From JBBQZO01 sp038207625 (GTDB lineage Bacteria > Pseudomonadota > Gammaproteobacteria > Burkholderiales > Burkholderiaceae_D): a stretch of 64,000 nucleotides of DNA. How positions within the stretch are numbered: the first letter of the stretch is position 1; the number at the start of each line of letters is the position of its first letter. The notes under the pieces were generated by a model. The model searched no databases and was not told the DNA's origin. It saw nothing but the letters and a program-made list of their open reading frames with translations. Both the position numbers and the translations under genes were made by a program. This document shows positions 33,940 to 43,320 of this stretch, piece by piece. Location: contig JBBQZO010000006.1 of the NCBI GenBank assembly GCA_038207625.1, forward strand, positions 62,001 to 126,000, written 5' to 3'.

Positions 33940-34299
33940 GGTGGTTTTCCTTGGTGACAGTTGGTTCTCGATCGACCCAAACGGCGGCGCTGCGTGGCCC
34001 GGCGCTGATCGGCAAACCGGGCTCGCCGCGTCGCTTGGTCGGCGTCGTTGCAAGCTGTAAGAGTAAGCTTTGCGGGCGATGCGTTCTGTTCGTTAGCGTA
34101 CCGATTCGTTCGCCGCGCGATACGCCGTTGCCCCGCGCGCGCGACCGGGACGACGCCGCGCACGATGGGCGGCGAGTGCACATTCGCGATGCGGCCATGT
34201 TGCTTCGATCCACCTCCGGCAGCGCCGCCCGTTGTGCTGACGTGTCTCACGGGCGGGCGCCGCCAACGGGCACGGGGCCATCATGGGCACGGTCGAAAT

Positions 34300-34329
34300 T
34301 TGCCAAGCGCGCGCAAACGCGCGTAGAAT
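34300..34329 (+). promoter_or_regulatory. Sigma-70 promoter of tRNA-Gly
   Basis: TTGCCA (34300-34305) and TAGAAT (34324-34329) are separated by 18 bases, and the tRNA begins 10 bases after the -10. Confidence 0.65.
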
Positions 34330-34338
34330 GCGGGGCAC

Positions 34339-34412
34339 GCGGGTGTAGCTCAATGGTAGAGCAGAAGCTTCCCAAGCTTACGACGAGGGTTCGATTCCCT
34401 TCACCCGCTCCA
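34339..34412 (+). tRNA. tRNA-Gly (anticodon CCC)
   Basis: A 74-base cloverleaf. Acceptor GCGGGTG pairs with CACCCGC, followed by TCCA with CCA encoded. The D arm is GCTC-AATGGTA-GAGC, the anticodon loop TTCCCAA (anticodon 34371-34373), and the T arm GAGGG-TTCGATT-CCCTT. The anticodon stem has one G-A mismatch at its base. The accessory region begins directly after it, consistent with an integration site. Confidence 0.95.
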
Positions 34413-34789
34413 ATAGAATCAAGGCCTTAGCGCAATGCTCAAGGCGATGTTGGTCCCCAAAAAATAAATTGCTCCCCAAAAACGATTTATGTTCCCGATG
34501 TGCGCCTTCTTGAGGTCAGCGGTTGCCTCGATTCGACCTCGTCTTGCCAACAGATTCGCGGGTGCTTGTTCGGTCGTCACTTACTTCATCGGCTCACAAG
34601 TTGAACGCTGCCTGGCGTACTCAGAAGTCAGGTGACGGGTGCCGAAATCAGTATCGGTGACGGACGGCCTCGCCGCGATCGACAGCGATACAGCGTTAGT
34701 GGTCAGTCAATGTTCCTGTATGATCGTCAGCAACCGGCCAAGAGCGGACATTGCAGCACTTTTGACTCAACTCTTCAACGGACACAATT
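34413..34789. other. Gene-free, lower-GC flank after the tRNA
   Basis: These 377 bases hold no supportable gene. Composition falls below that of the surroundings. A pair of short TCCCCAAAAA repeats lies at about 34454-34482. I see no copy of the tRNA 3' end that would mark an att site. Confidence 0.5.
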
Positions 34790-35104
34790 ATGGATCTTCA
34801 CATCGCCGAGATTGCACATGAGACTGGCGAACTTAGGTTCCGGTATGCGCGCGTGCTATCAGCTGACCAAACACGATGGATACGCCATGGGCTGTTCACA
34901 GAGTTTCATCCTAATGGCCAGTTAGTTTCCGAGGGGACCTACGTCAATGGGTTAGAGGAAGGCCCATGGCGAGACTTTTACGAAAATGGCCAGCTTGCTG
35001 CAGAAGGGCAGTATGCTGTCGGTGTAGAGGAAGGCGTCTGGCGCTATTGGAACTCGCAGGGAGAACTCGAGAGTACTGAAGACTACTCATCCGTGTCGAG
35101 CTGA
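34790..35104 (+). CDS. MORN-repeat protein of the YwqK antitoxin-like family
   Basis: A 104-residue protein with two clear MORN-type repeats: HGLFTEFHPNGQLVSEGTYV, then EGPWRDFYENGQLAAEGQY, and a partial third (GVWRYWNSQGELES). This architecture is annotated as YwqK-family antitoxin in toxin-immunity loci. No toxin is adjacent. It opens a row of four small genes downstream of tRNA-Gly. The DNA is less GC-rich than the neighbouring core genes, which suggests transfer. Confidence 0.75.
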   Translation: MDLHIAEIAHETGELRFRYARVLSADQTRWIRHGLFTEFHPNGQLVSEGTYVNGLEEGPWRDFYENGQLAAEGQYAVGVEEGVWRYWNSQGELESTEDYSSVSS

Positions 35105-35321
35105 CAGAACGATCCAACTGCCATGTATCCGGAAAGTCGACGAATTGATTGAATAGGTAAGTATGCTATTGCGTTCCACCCCGACAGTCACGACATAGCT
35201 TCCATTTGCGAAACCTCGAAAGTTATCTTTCGTGGCAAGTCGGGACTGCTGATCGACATTTAACTGCTACTTCAGCAAACGGCCAGCAGCAGACAGTCGT
35301 ATTCTAATCGCGAAACAGGAT

Positions 35322-35732
35322 ATGCACGCTAAACACGAATTCGGTTGCGGACCAAAAGAGATGCCCCGTCCAGACGAACACGACATGAAGCGTCTGACCG
35401 GGATGGTCAAACGCGGCGAACTTTATCCAATACTAAATTACACGAAGTGGTCGGAACTTCGTTCTGAAATGCTGGCGGCTCCTCGGGAGCAGGCACCAAG
35501 GTTCCGGGCTCGCAGCGTATTTGCACCACCAGAACTTTACACTGATTGGGACGGCGAATTCTACTACCATATCCACCCCGTTGCTGACATAGAATGGCTG
35601 GAGCTGAGGGCGACGTCACAGGAGTGGCTGCGGAAGACACTGCTCGGCCACAACATTCCGTACTCAGTCGAAGATGGCGTCGTTCGGGTGTGGGGTTACA
35701 CGCGTCCTGGCCAGCAAACTGAATGGCAGTGA
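35322..35732 (+). CDS. Small immunity-like protein (resembles DUF6678)
   Basis: A 136-residue soluble protein. The segment LNYTKWSELRSEML followed by APRFRARSV and TDWDGEFYYHIHPVADIEWLEL resembles DUF6678, a small family seen among candidate toxin immunity genes. AGG lies about 7 bases before the ATG. No signal peptide is seen. Internal ATGs could serve as later starts. The family call is from memory of the motif and is tentative. Confidence 0.55.
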   Translation: MHAKHEFGCGPKEMPRPDEHDMKRLTGMVKRGELYPILNYTKWSELRSEMLAAPREQAPRFRARSVFAPPELYTDWDGEFYYHIHPVADIEWLELRATSQEWLRKTLLGHNIPYSVEDGVVRVWGYTRPGQQTEWQ

Positions 35733-35778
35733 CTGGCCACGACCGATCGTTCGTGGAATGATATTTGGAGAACAATGC

Positions 35779-36186
35779 ATGGGCTGCGTGCTGCGAGTAT
35801 TTGGGGAACACCTTGATATTGATACTCTGCTTCAAAGTCAAGAACTAATACCTGTTGTGACCTGGAGGAAAGGACAAGAACGAGTTTTGAAGGGGCGATT
35901 CCACGTAGATTCAGGCGCCAATTTTGACGTTTGTGGAGCCGATGATGAGGATCTTTCACTTCAAATTTCATCGGCGAAACTCTATCTCGCGAGAAATTCT
36001 GGTGAAATTATGAAGCTGACTGTCGCTGTTGGTGTTGATGAGATAACTTTGGATTTTTCGGTTTCGACACGACCGGGATTTATGACTCAAACCAGTATTT
36101 TTTCTTCCGCTTTCTTGCAACAAGTAGCTAGGCTTGGATTAGGCTTGGCCGTCTCACACTATCCGACCGACGATAGCGCTGAGTAA
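35779..36186 (+). CDS. Small acidic immunity-like protein, family uncertain
   Basis: A 135-residue protein starting MGCVLRVFGEHLDIDTLLQS, with VTWRKGQERVLKGRFHVDSG and a C-terminal VARLGLGLAVSHYP. The start follows GGAG at 8 bases; the longer open frame from 35674 would overlap the previous gene. The shape (short beta-rich start, acidic, no signal) resembles unnamed proteins found in toxin-immunity neighbourhoods. I do not recognise a named family with confidence. It sits 46 bases after the DUF6678-like gene on the same strand. Confidence 0.6.
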   Translation: MGCVLRVFGEHLDIDTLLQSQELIPVVTWRKGQERVLKGRFHVDSGANFDVCGADDEDLSLQISSAKLYLARNSGEIMKLTVAVGVDEITLDFSVSTRPGFMTQTSIFSSAFLQQVARLGLGLAVSHYPTDDSAE

Positions 36187-36267
36187 AATCTGTTTCGATG
36201 CTTTCCCTCGGCTCTCTACCGAATTCGGCCGCAAGCGAACTTCAATATTACAAAATTAGATAACTTT

Positions 36268-36792
36268 ATGAACGCACGTTGCCTCTGCCTTGCGGCCATA
36301 TTATTCAGCCTTCTGGACTTTGCTAGAGCGGACGAACCCCTTGGCCCACCTGAGCGTGTCATTACCTGCTCTCGATCAACGGCATACTGCGCCGAGTCGG
36401 ATCCAAAGACAAATCGAACCAAGGTCTTCCGACGAGAAAACTCCACCGTCCTATGGTCTATAAAAGGCTGGCACCGCTGGCTGTTTGTCACCGATGATGG
36501 TTCTTCAGTAGTCGTTGGCTATGAGGGGATGAACTTGATTCCTATAGACTCGACCTTGAATTTGGAGGTGCTGCGCTTCTACAAGCGCGGTAAATTGGTG
36601 CGCTTCGTACGCCTGGGAGACTTGTATAAAAATAAATCACAACTTAAGCGAACCGTGTCGCATTTGGCGTGGATGTATTCAATATCCATCAATCAGGCGA
36701 ATCTACTAGTCGTCGAGCTGATTGATGGGCGAAAAATAAAATTTGACTTGGACACAGATGAGATTAAGGCAGTTAGCCTAAATGTTGATTAG
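36268..36792 (+). CDS. Exported hypothetical protein
   Basis: A 174-residue protein with a signal peptide (LCLAAILFSLLDFARA, cleavage likely before DEPLG) and two early Cys (TCSRSTAYC) that could form a disulfide. The rest is beta-rich with basic C-terminal stretches and ends NVD. I recognise no family. Codon use is noticeably less GC-rich than the core genes. No ribosome-binding site is obvious. It is the last of the four small genes before the decayed region. Confidence 0.65.
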   Translation: MNARCLCLAAILFSLLDFARADEPLGPPERVITCSRSTAYCAESDPKTNRTKVFRRENSTVLWSIKGWHRWLFVTDDGSSVVVGYEGMNLIPIDSTLNLEVLRFYKRGKLVRFVRLGDLYKNKSQLKRTVSHLAWMYSISINQANLLVVELIDGRKIKFDLDTDEIKAVSLNVD

Positions 36793-37375
36793 CTAACAAC
36801 CGGTCCGCAAGATGCGATGGTGGCCGAAGTTGACGGCTACTTTCGTTCGCGACCGGTGTCCGCTATGGGGTGCGAAAACGGTCGTTCGTAGCGTCGATTT
36901 GATGGGTCGTTAATATTGCATCGCCGTCAGTTGCAGCGGATTTTACGTCGAATTTTGATCAGCGCACTCGCGATCGAAGCTATCGGTTCCATTCAAACAA
37001 AGGGCAAAGACTACTTGGTAGCGCCGACGATCTTGCCGCGCCGAGGTAGTGCCGCTGGGTCGTCCTGACGCTGGCGCGGCCCGGCAGGTCGCTGGCGGCC
37101 TGGTCGCCGCGTTCGTCGCTCGTATCGTCGACAGACTTGGCACCCAGGTCGTCGAAAAGGAACGAAAAATGGGGGGCCGTGTTGCGTGGAAGTTTCGTAA
37201 CAACGGCGGGCTACCCCATGTTGTTCTTGATGCGATTGACGGCCAATGCTTGGTGCGCCGGTTGGCGCTCGTGGATGTCCGGTTCGCCTTGCCGGCGCTG
37301 TGATCGCCGCAGCTGGTGCCGTCGGGAGCCATCACGATGAGCTGACCGGACGCATCAAGGCCACGCCGGCCCGGC
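36793..37375. other. Gene-poor, decayed stretch at the end of the island
   Basis: These 583 bases hold no intact gene. The minus strand from about 37303 to 36980 carries a broken reading frame resembling the end of a tyrosine recombinase (listed separately). The rest shows no supportable feature. Confidence 0.5.
36980..37210 (-). pseudogene. Decayed tyrosine recombinase (phage-type integrase) C-terminal fragment
   Basis: Read on the minus strand, 76 codons between two stops give FLFDDLGAKSVDDTSDERGD, then LPGRASVRTTQRHYLGAARS. Integrase C-termini typically read F-x-F-H-D-L-R-A-K-S...L-G-H-x-S-x-x-T-T-x-R-H-Y-L. The order and spacing agree, including the candidate nucleophile Tyr. The catalytic Arg of the HxLR box is Gly here, and the GH His is Arg. 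A stop lies 30 residues before the motif. This would be a dead remnant. The match is by eye and needs a profile search. Confidence 0.4.
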
Positions 37376-40129
37376 TCACTTTGCCAGCAGGCCTAGCCGG
37401 GTGGCGATGAACACCGCCTCGCTGCGGTTGCGCGCCCCCAGCTTTTCCAGGATGCGGCGGATATGCCATTTCACGGTGTTGACCGACAAAAATACCGTGC
37501 CGGCCAGCTGGTCGTTGCCCATGCCGGTGGCGAGCAGGTCCAGGATCGCGTGCTCGCGCTCGCTGAGCACGACGGCGCCCGGCGCGCTTGCGGCGGCGTC
37601 GGGTGCCGCGCCGCACAGCGCGCGCCAGTAAGCCAGAATTTCGTGCGCGTGCTCGCGCTTGGCCAGCGCCGATGCCGGCAGTTGTGTCAGCAGAGCGCAC
37701 AGGCGTGGTCCCTCGTCGAGAAAGCTGCGCCGCGCGCCGATCTGCCAGCCCAGTTCGAGCGCCGCGCACAGGGTGGCGTGCGCGGCCGTCTCATCGCCCG
37801 CGCCGTCCTCGGCCAGCGCGCGCAGCAGCAGCAGTTTGAGCAGGCGCCAGCGCCGCCCCGTCGCCTGGGCCTGCGCGATGGCGTCGTCGAGCTGGTCGCG
37901 CGCCTGTGCCACAGCGCCGCGCGCGATTGCCAGCCGGGCCGTGTCGATGCCGGCGCCGCACCATTCTTCGACGAAGGAGCCGGCCGGTTTGGCGTGCAGG
38001 TCCGCGCCGGCCCGTTCCAGCGCCGCGCCGCGCGCCAGGGCACGTTCGCTGTCGCCGCCCGCCAGCGCGATGCGGATGCGTTCGGCCTCGATGATGTGGT
38101 GGGTGCGCGCGGCGGGCCAGGCGGTGCTGGCGGCGCGCCGTTCGGCCGCGTTGAGTATCGCGTGCGCGCCGTCGACGTCGTCGCGTGCCAGTTTCAGGCG
38201 CGCGTACACCAGGTGGCACAGCATCAGCATATCGACCGACGGTTGCTGCGCCACCAGCGGAAAGTAGCGCTGCAACAGCTCGTCGGCCTGGTCGAGCCGG
38301 TCGGTCTCGAGCAGCACCGCGGCGATCAGGCTGACCGAGGCAATCTTCAGGTGGGCCGGCGCGCACCAGGGCTGCTGCAGCGCCAGCGCGGCCATTTTGT
38401 CGAGTTTGTCGAAGTGTTCCAGCGCCTGCGTCAGCTTGCCCTGGCTGGCTTCGATCAGGCCGGCCACCGACAGCGCGTAGCCAAGGCCAAGCGCGCTGCC
38501 GATTGCCTCGTTGGCCTCGCGCGCGTCAAAGCAGAACTGCTGCGCCGATGCGTACTGGCCATCGACCATCAGGCAGTAAGCGATCACGTTGGCCAGCGCG
38601 CCGACGGCGAAGCGGTGCGCGCGGTCTATCGTCTGCCAGTGCGCCAGACCCAACGCCAGCGCGCCGGCCGTGTCGCCGCCGGTGGCCAGCAGGATCGGTG
38701 CCAGCGCCATCAGTTCGTCGTCAATGCGATCGCGTTCGGTGCCGGCCGGGCGCGCGCTGTTCAGGCGCGCCAGCCAGGCCAGCGCCTGCGCGCCGTCGCC
38801 GGTAAAGCCGCAGGCCCAGGCGGCGCCCAGCATCAGTTCCGGGCCGGCGTTGGTCAACGCGTGCGGGTCGAGCCGTTCCAGCCAGCGCACGATGGTGCTA
38901 AATTGGGCTTGCAGCACCAGCTCGTGCACGCAGGCCGACATCGCCTCCAGCGCGGCGGCGCTGTCGCCGGCCAGCAGCCACAAGTCGGCTGCCTCGCCCG
39001 CCGCACCGTGGCGGGCAAACCAGTGCGCCGCGCCGCGCTGGCAAGCGCGCACGCGCTCGGGCGCGAGCATGTGCGCCTGCTGGTTTTGCAGAAACTGGGC
39101 GAACAGCGGGTGGTAGGCAAACCAGCTGCGTCCCGCGTCCAGCGCGCTGGTGAACAGGCCGTGGCGTTCCAGATAGTCCAGCATCGCCGCGCCGTCGGCG
39201 CGTCCGGTGGCGGCGTTGCAGGCGGGCGCGCACAGGCGCGGCAACTGACACGTTTCAAGCAGGAAGGCGCGCAGCGGCGCACTCTGGGCCTGCAGCACGT
39301 CTTCGCTCAGGTAGTCGGCGATGTGGGCCAGGCCGCCGGACAGGTCGGCCGCGTAGCGTTCCAGGTCGCTGCGGCTGCGCGCGGCCAGCGCCGTTAGCTG
39401 CAGCGCGGCCGGCCAGCCGCCGGTGATCGCTTGCAGTTGCTCGATCAGCCAGGCCGACAGCGGCACGTCGAGCCGGCCGTTGAAAAAGCGCCGTGTCTCG
39501 GCGGGCTCGAAGCGCAATTCGGACGCTGTCAGTTCGTGCAATTGACCGCGCAGGCGCAGGCGCTCCAGACCCAGCGCGGGCTTGGCGCGGCTGCCGATCA
39601 CCAGGCGCAGCGCGCGCGGCAGCCGTTTGGTCAGCAGCGTGAGCAGCTGCAGGGCCGGCTCGGCGCTGAGCTGCTCGAATTCGTCGAGAAACAGCGTGTG
39701 ACGCGGCCCGTCCGGTGCTTGCTGCTCAAGCCAGGCCGGCCACTGTTGCGCTGGCGTGTCCACGTCCGCGCCTCGCGTCGGCGCATGCCCGGCCAGCCCG
39801 AGGCGCAGCGCGTTGTCGAGGTCGGCCATCAGCTGGACCGGATCGTTGTCGCGCGCGTCCAGCGTCAGCCAGCTGGCGCCGGCGTGCTGGGCGCACAGGC
39901 GCTCCATATATTGCTGCATCAGCGTGGTCTTGCCGTAGCCGGCGGGCGCGAGCAGCAGCACGATGCCGCACTCTTGATCCTGTTCCAGCGCGGCCAGCAG
40001 TGCGTCGCGCGCGAGCGCGCCCGGGCTGGCCGGCGGCGGTGCAAAGCGCGGTGGCATGCGTGACGGCAGCGCGCGTGCCAGCGCTGTTGCGGGCGCACGA
40101 TCGGTGCGCGGATGCGGGGTGCGGTTCAT
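37376..40129 (-). CDS. MalT-like LuxR-family ATP-dependent transcriptional regulator
   Basis: A 917-residue regulator with a STAND NTPase and a C-terminal LuxR helix-turn-helix. Walker A is APAGYGKTT (61-69) and a Walker B-like HTLFLDEFEQL follows. The middle is a long helical TPR-like array. The C-terminal HTH (about 853-910) contains LSEREHAILDLLATGMGNDQLAG and SVNTVKWHIRRILEKLGARNR. MalT proteins bind an inducer and ATP. It lies downstream of and on the same strand as the GMC oxidoreductase, 285 bases away, and may regulate it. Inducer unknown. Confidence 0.92.
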   Translation of the reverse strand: MNRTPHPRTDRAPATALARALPSRMPPRFAPPPASPGALARDALLAALEQDQECGIVLLLAPAGYGKTTLMQQYMERLCAQHAGASWLTLDARDNDPVQLMADLDNALRLGLAGHAPTRGADVDTPAQQWPAWLEQQAPDGPRHTLFLDEFEQLSAEPALQLLTLLTKRLPRALRLVIGSRAKPALGLERLRLRGQLHELTASELRFEPAETRRFFNGRLDVPLSAWLIEQLQAITGGWPAALQLTALAARSRSDLERYAADLSGGLAHIADYLSEDVLQAQSAPLRAFLLETCQLPRLCAPACNAATGRADGAAMLDYLERHGLFTSALDAGRSWFAYHPLFAQFLQNQQAHMLAPERVRACQRGAAHWFARHGAAGEAADLWLLAGDSAAALEAMSACVHELVLQAQFSTIVRWLERLDPHALTNAGPELMLGAAWACGFTGDGAQALAWLARLNSARPAGTERDRIDDELMALAPILLATGGDTAGALALGLAHWQTIDRAHRFAVGALANVIAYCLMVDGQYASAQQFCFDAREANEAIGSALGLGYALSVAGLIEASQGKLTQALEHFDKLDKMAALALQQPWCAPAHLKIASVSLIAAVLLETDRLDQADELLQRYFPLVAQQPSVDMLMLCHLVYARLKLARDDVDGAHAILNAAERRAASTAWPAARTHHIIEAERIRIALAGGDSERALARGAALERAGADLHAKPAGSFVEEWCGAGIDTARLAIARGAVAQARDQLDDAIAQAQATGRRWRLLKLLLLRALAEDGAGDETAAHATLCAALELGWQIGARRSFLDEGPRLCALLTQLPASALAKREHAHEILAYWRALCGAAPDAAASAPGAVVLSEREHAILDLLATGMGNDQLAGTVFLSVNTVKWHIRRILEKLGARNRSEAVFIATRLGLLAK

Positions 40130-40414
40130 GGTTTGGTCGGCCAGCTCCAGAGACCGGCGCGCCGCGACCTGTGGGACGCGCGCAGCTTCCGGCTGTGCGC
40201 GAGTGTAGCACCGCTTGGTCCGGGTATTGGCGTAGCAAGCAGCGATTGGAGGGGATGCTCGGCTAGCGTGTGGCGATGCTTACCGCGCCGTGCGCCCGGA
40301 CGGATGGTCCGGTCCGGGCGAGGGCAGGGGGGCGGCGGCGTGCCCGATCACGCTAACGCAAACGCATCTTCAACGCGGCGCCAGCGCGTCCGAACCAGCG
40401 CAGAACACGGGTGC

Positions 40415-42076
40415 TTACAGCTGTGGCAGGGCGTCGCCGACGCCGGCCCGTGGCGCGCTTGCCGTGGTGGCCAGCAGGCGGGCGCGGCGCGCCTGTTTGA
40501 GCATGTCGCTGGCCTTCTCGGCGATCATCACCACCGGCGCGTTGGTGTTGCCGCCCACCAGCAGCGGCATGATCGACGCGTCCACCACGCGCAAGGCCTG
40601 CAGCCCGTGCACGCGCAGCTGCGCGTCGACCACCGCCAGTGCATCGCTGCCCATCTTGCAGGTGCCCACCGGGTGATAGATCGTCTCGGCGCGCGCGCGG
40701 ATGAACTGGCGTAGCTGGGCATCGGTTTCGCACGGTCCCTGTGGCATCAGCTGCACGCCGCGATAGGGCGCAAACGCGCGCGCGGCCAGCACCTTGCGCG
40801 CCAGCCGCACGCCGCGCACCATGCGCAGCAGGTCGTCCGGGTCGCTCAGGTAGTTGGCGCGGATCTCCGGGTGGCCGTGTGGATCGGCGTTGTTCAAACC
40901 GATCTCGCCGCGGCTTTTCGGACGCAGATTGCACACGTGCAGAGAATAGCCTTCGCCAAACATGAAGCCAAGGTCCAGGCTGTGGCGCTTCAGGCGCGCC
41001 GGACTGAAATGGAACTGCAGGTCGGGAATGGCTTCTTGCGGCGAACTCTTGGCGAAGCCGCAGCCTTCGGCGCCGTTGCTGGTGTACATGCCGGTGCCGG
41101 TGGTGATGTAGCGCGCAAAATCCCACAGGCCGCGCAGCGTATTGCGCAGCGTGATGCCAGACGAGATGGCCTTGCGGCAGCTGTCGACAATGATCACATC
41201 GAGATGGTCCTGCAGGTTCTTGCCCACGCCGGGCAGTTCGCGGCGCACGGCGATGTGCGCCGCTTCCAGCGCGCGCCGCTCACCCACGCCCGACAGCATC
41301 AGCAACTGCGGCGATTGAATCGCGCCGGCCGACAGGATCACTTCCTCGCGCGCATGCACGCGTTCCTGCGCGCCGGCGCGCAGGAACTCCACGCCCACCG
41401 CGCGCTGGCCTTCGAACAGCACCTGACGCGCGTGCGCGCCGGTGATCACGGTCAGGTTGGGGCGCGCGGCCGCCATTTTCAGGTAACCGGCCGCCGTGCT
41501 GCAGCGTCGCCCGTTTTTCTGGGTCACCTGGAACAAGCCCACGCCTTCCTGGGTTGCGCCGTTGAAGTCGGGGTTGAACGGCAGGCCCGTCTCGATGCCC
41601 GCTTCGATGAAGGTGTGCGAGAGCCGGTTCGGGCTGCGCTGGTCGGCCACGTTGAGCGGGCCGCCCACGCCGTGCAAGTCGGAGGCGCCGCGCTCCTGGT
41701 GCTGCGAGCGCTTGAAGTAGGGCAGCACGTCCTTGAACGACCAGCCGGGATTGCCCAGCTTTTCCCACTCGTCGTAGTCGTTGGGATGGCCGCGCGTATA
41801 GCACATCGCATTGCTCGAACTGGAGCCGCCCAGCACGCGCCCGCGCGGCCAGAACAGCGCACGCCCGTCCAGTTCGGGTTCGGCGCGGGTGTGGAAGTTC
41901 CAGTTCATTACTTTGCTGCGCATCATCCACAGGATGCCGAGCGGCATGTGGACCATCGGATGGGTGTCGGGCGGGCCCGCCTCAAGCAGGCACACCGTGA
42001 CATCGGCGTCCTCGGAAAGGCGGGCGGCCAGTACACAACCGGCGCTGCCGGCGCCGATGATGACGTAATCGTACAT
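40415..42076 (-). CDS. GMC-family FAD oxidoreductase (choline dehydrogenase-like)
   Basis: A 553-residue flavoprotein. The FAD Rossmann motif is YVIIGAGSAGCVLAARLSED (residues 3-22). GMC signature 1 is GRVLGGSSSSNAMCYTRG and signature 2 GAIQSPQLLMLSGVG. The active-site His and Asn lie in HPVGTCKMG and GGNTNAPVVMIAEKASD. The frame is open 105 codons upstream, but TGAGGAGACAAAAC directly before this ATG fixes the start. Family members oxidise primary alcohols or choline; no betaine genes are adjacent, so the substrate is open. Confidence 0.92.
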   Translation of the reverse strand: MYDYVIIGAGSAGCVLAARLSEDADVTVCLLEAGPPDTHPMVHMPLGILWMMRSKVMNWNFHTRAEPELDGRALFWPRGRVLGGSSSSNAMCYTRGHPNDYDEWEKLGNPGWSFKDVLPYFKRSQHQERGASDLHGVGGPLNVADQRSPNRLSHTFIEAGIETGLPFNPDFNGATQEGVGLFQVTQKNGRRCSTAAGYLKMAAARPNLTVITGAHARQVLFEGQRAVGVEFLRAGAQERVHAREEVILSAGAIQSPQLLMLSGVGERRALEAAHIAVRRELPGVGKNLQDHLDVIIVDSCRKAISSGITLRNTLRGLWDFARYITTGTGMYTSNGAEGCGFAKSSPQEAIPDLQFHFSPARLKRHSLDLGFMFGEGYSLHVCNLRPKSRGEIGLNNADPHGHPEIRANYLSDPDDLLRMVRGVRLARKVLAARAFAPYRGVQLMPQGPCETDAQLRQFIRARAETIYHPVGTCKMGSDALAVVDAQLRVHGLQALRVVDASIMPLLVGGNTNAPVVMIAEKASDMLKQARRARLLATTASAPRAGVGDALPQL

Positions 42077-42465
42077 GTTTTGTCTCCTCAACGAACCTGT
42101 GCGCGCCGGCTGGTGCCGTGCGCTTCGCCAGCGGCAGCTTGCCCCGGCTGTGCGCCCGACGTGCTTGCCCGCGTGTGGCGGGCCGCCCGTTTTTCTGTTG
42201 CGCCAATCGATGCTAAAGGATAGGTTTGGCAGCGTCACCATCAAAAAGGATGGAACCCGATGTATTTTCTTGAAATAGCGGGCCGGCCGGCGCACGGCTG
42301 GCGGGCCGCGCCGCGATTGGGGGGCGCGAGACGGCGCAGACGGTACGTTATAATGGCGCCCAGTGCGCAGGGCCCGCTTGGCCCGCCGCACTAGATCATC
42401 TTGCTGGCGCTGCGCATGCGCGTGGCGCGGCGGCAGTTTTTTTACCTCTTAGTTTCCTTCATTCC
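42077..42465. promoter_or_regulatory. Divergent regulatory region between GMC gene and trmB
   Basis: These 389 bases hold no gene. A perfect TATAAT at 42349-42354 lies 112 bases upstream of trmB and is a good -10 candidate; no strong -35 is visible. The GMC ribosome-binding site (GAGGAGA) is at the left edge. Confidence 0.45.
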
Positions 42466-43185
42466 ATGTCTTCAGATACGACTCCCAACGGCATCAGCCG
42501 GCCGATGCTTTATGACCCCAGCGAACATCGGATTCGCAGCTTTGTCACGCGCGCCGGGCGCCTGTCGATCGCGCAGGCGCGCGCGCTGGAAGTGCTCGGA
42601 CCGCAGTTCCTGCTGCCGTACGCGAAGGCGCCGCTCGATTACGCGGGTGCGTTCGGACGCAGCGCGCCGGTGATCCTGGAGATCGGCTTTGGCATGGGCG
42701 ACACCACCTCGCACATCGCCAGCGGCATGCCGGACAAGGATTTCATCGGCGTCGAAGTGCATACGCCGGGCGTGGGCAGTCTGCTCAAGCAGATCGGCGA
42801 GCAGGGCTTGAGCAATCTGCGCCTGATCCAGCACGATGCCGTCGAAGTGCTGAACCAGATGATTCCCGACGCGTCGCTGGCCGGCGTGCACGTGTTCTTT
42901 CCGGACCCGTGGCACAAGGCGCGCCATAACAAGCGCCGCCTGTTGCAAACGCCGTTCGTCAAGCTGCTGGCCGAGAAGCTGGCGCCGGGCGGTTATCTGC
43001 ATTGCGCCACCGACTGGCAGGAGTACGCCGAGCAGATGCTGGAGGTGCTGGGAACTGAGCCGCTGCTGCAGAACACCGCCGAGGGTTATGCGCCGCAGCC
43101 GGCGTATCGTCCGCTGACCAAGTTCGAGAACCGCGGGCTCAAGCTTGGGCACGGGGTGTGGGATCTGGTGTTCGTGAAGAAGTAA
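42466..43185 (+). CDS. trmB: tRNA (guanine-N7)-methyltransferase
   Basis: Methylates G46 in the variable loop of tRNAs using SAM. The 239 residues show SAM motif I EIGFGMGDTTSHIA and the diagnostic FFPDPWHKARHNKRRLLQ. The C-terminal TKFENRGLKLGHGVWDLVF is also typical. The protein length is normal. It is convergent with recQ; between them lie a REP hairpin and a pentanucleotide repeat. Confidence 0.96.
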   Translation: MSSDTTPNGISRPMLYDPSEHRIRSFVTRAGRLSIAQARALEVLGPQFLLPYAKAPLDYAGAFGRSAPVILEIGFGMGDTTSHIASGMPDKDFIGVEVHTPGVGSLLKQIGEQGLSNLRLIQHDAVEVLNQMIPDASLAGVHVFFPDPWHKARHNKRRLLQTPFVKLLAEKLAPGGYLHCATDWQEYAEQMLEVLGTEPLLQNTAEGYAPQPAYRPLTKFENRGLKLGHGVWDLVFVKK

Positions 43186-43237
43186 GGTCAGTGGTCCTCG
43201 GCCTGTCACTGCTGTGACGGCCCGGGGCCAAAAAAAT

Positions 43238-43288
43238 TGGGGTCAGAGTAATTTTCGCGAAGTGCCGCGAAAAAAAACTCTGACCCCA
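43238..43288. repeat. REP-like palindrome with GGGGTCAGAGT arms
   Basis: TGGGGTCAGAGT (43238-43249) pairs with 43277-43288, and an inner TTTTCGCG pairs with CGCGAAAA around a 6-base loop. A- and T-runs flank it, so it could also end transcription of both trmB and recQ. The arms share the signature of the 7.5 kb cluster. Confidence 0.75.
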
Positions 43289-43320
43289 TTTTGTTTGGCG
43301 TTCACTGTTGTGGAGACGCT

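Noticed and set aside
34339..34412. An att duplication of the tRNA-Gly 3' end
   Set aside because: I looked for the terminal TTCACCCGCTCCA sequence near the island's far end and did not find a copy.
35674..35778. An upstream extension of the 35779 gene
   Set aside because: It would overlap the DUF6678-like gene, and a good ribosome-binding sequence precedes the later ATG.
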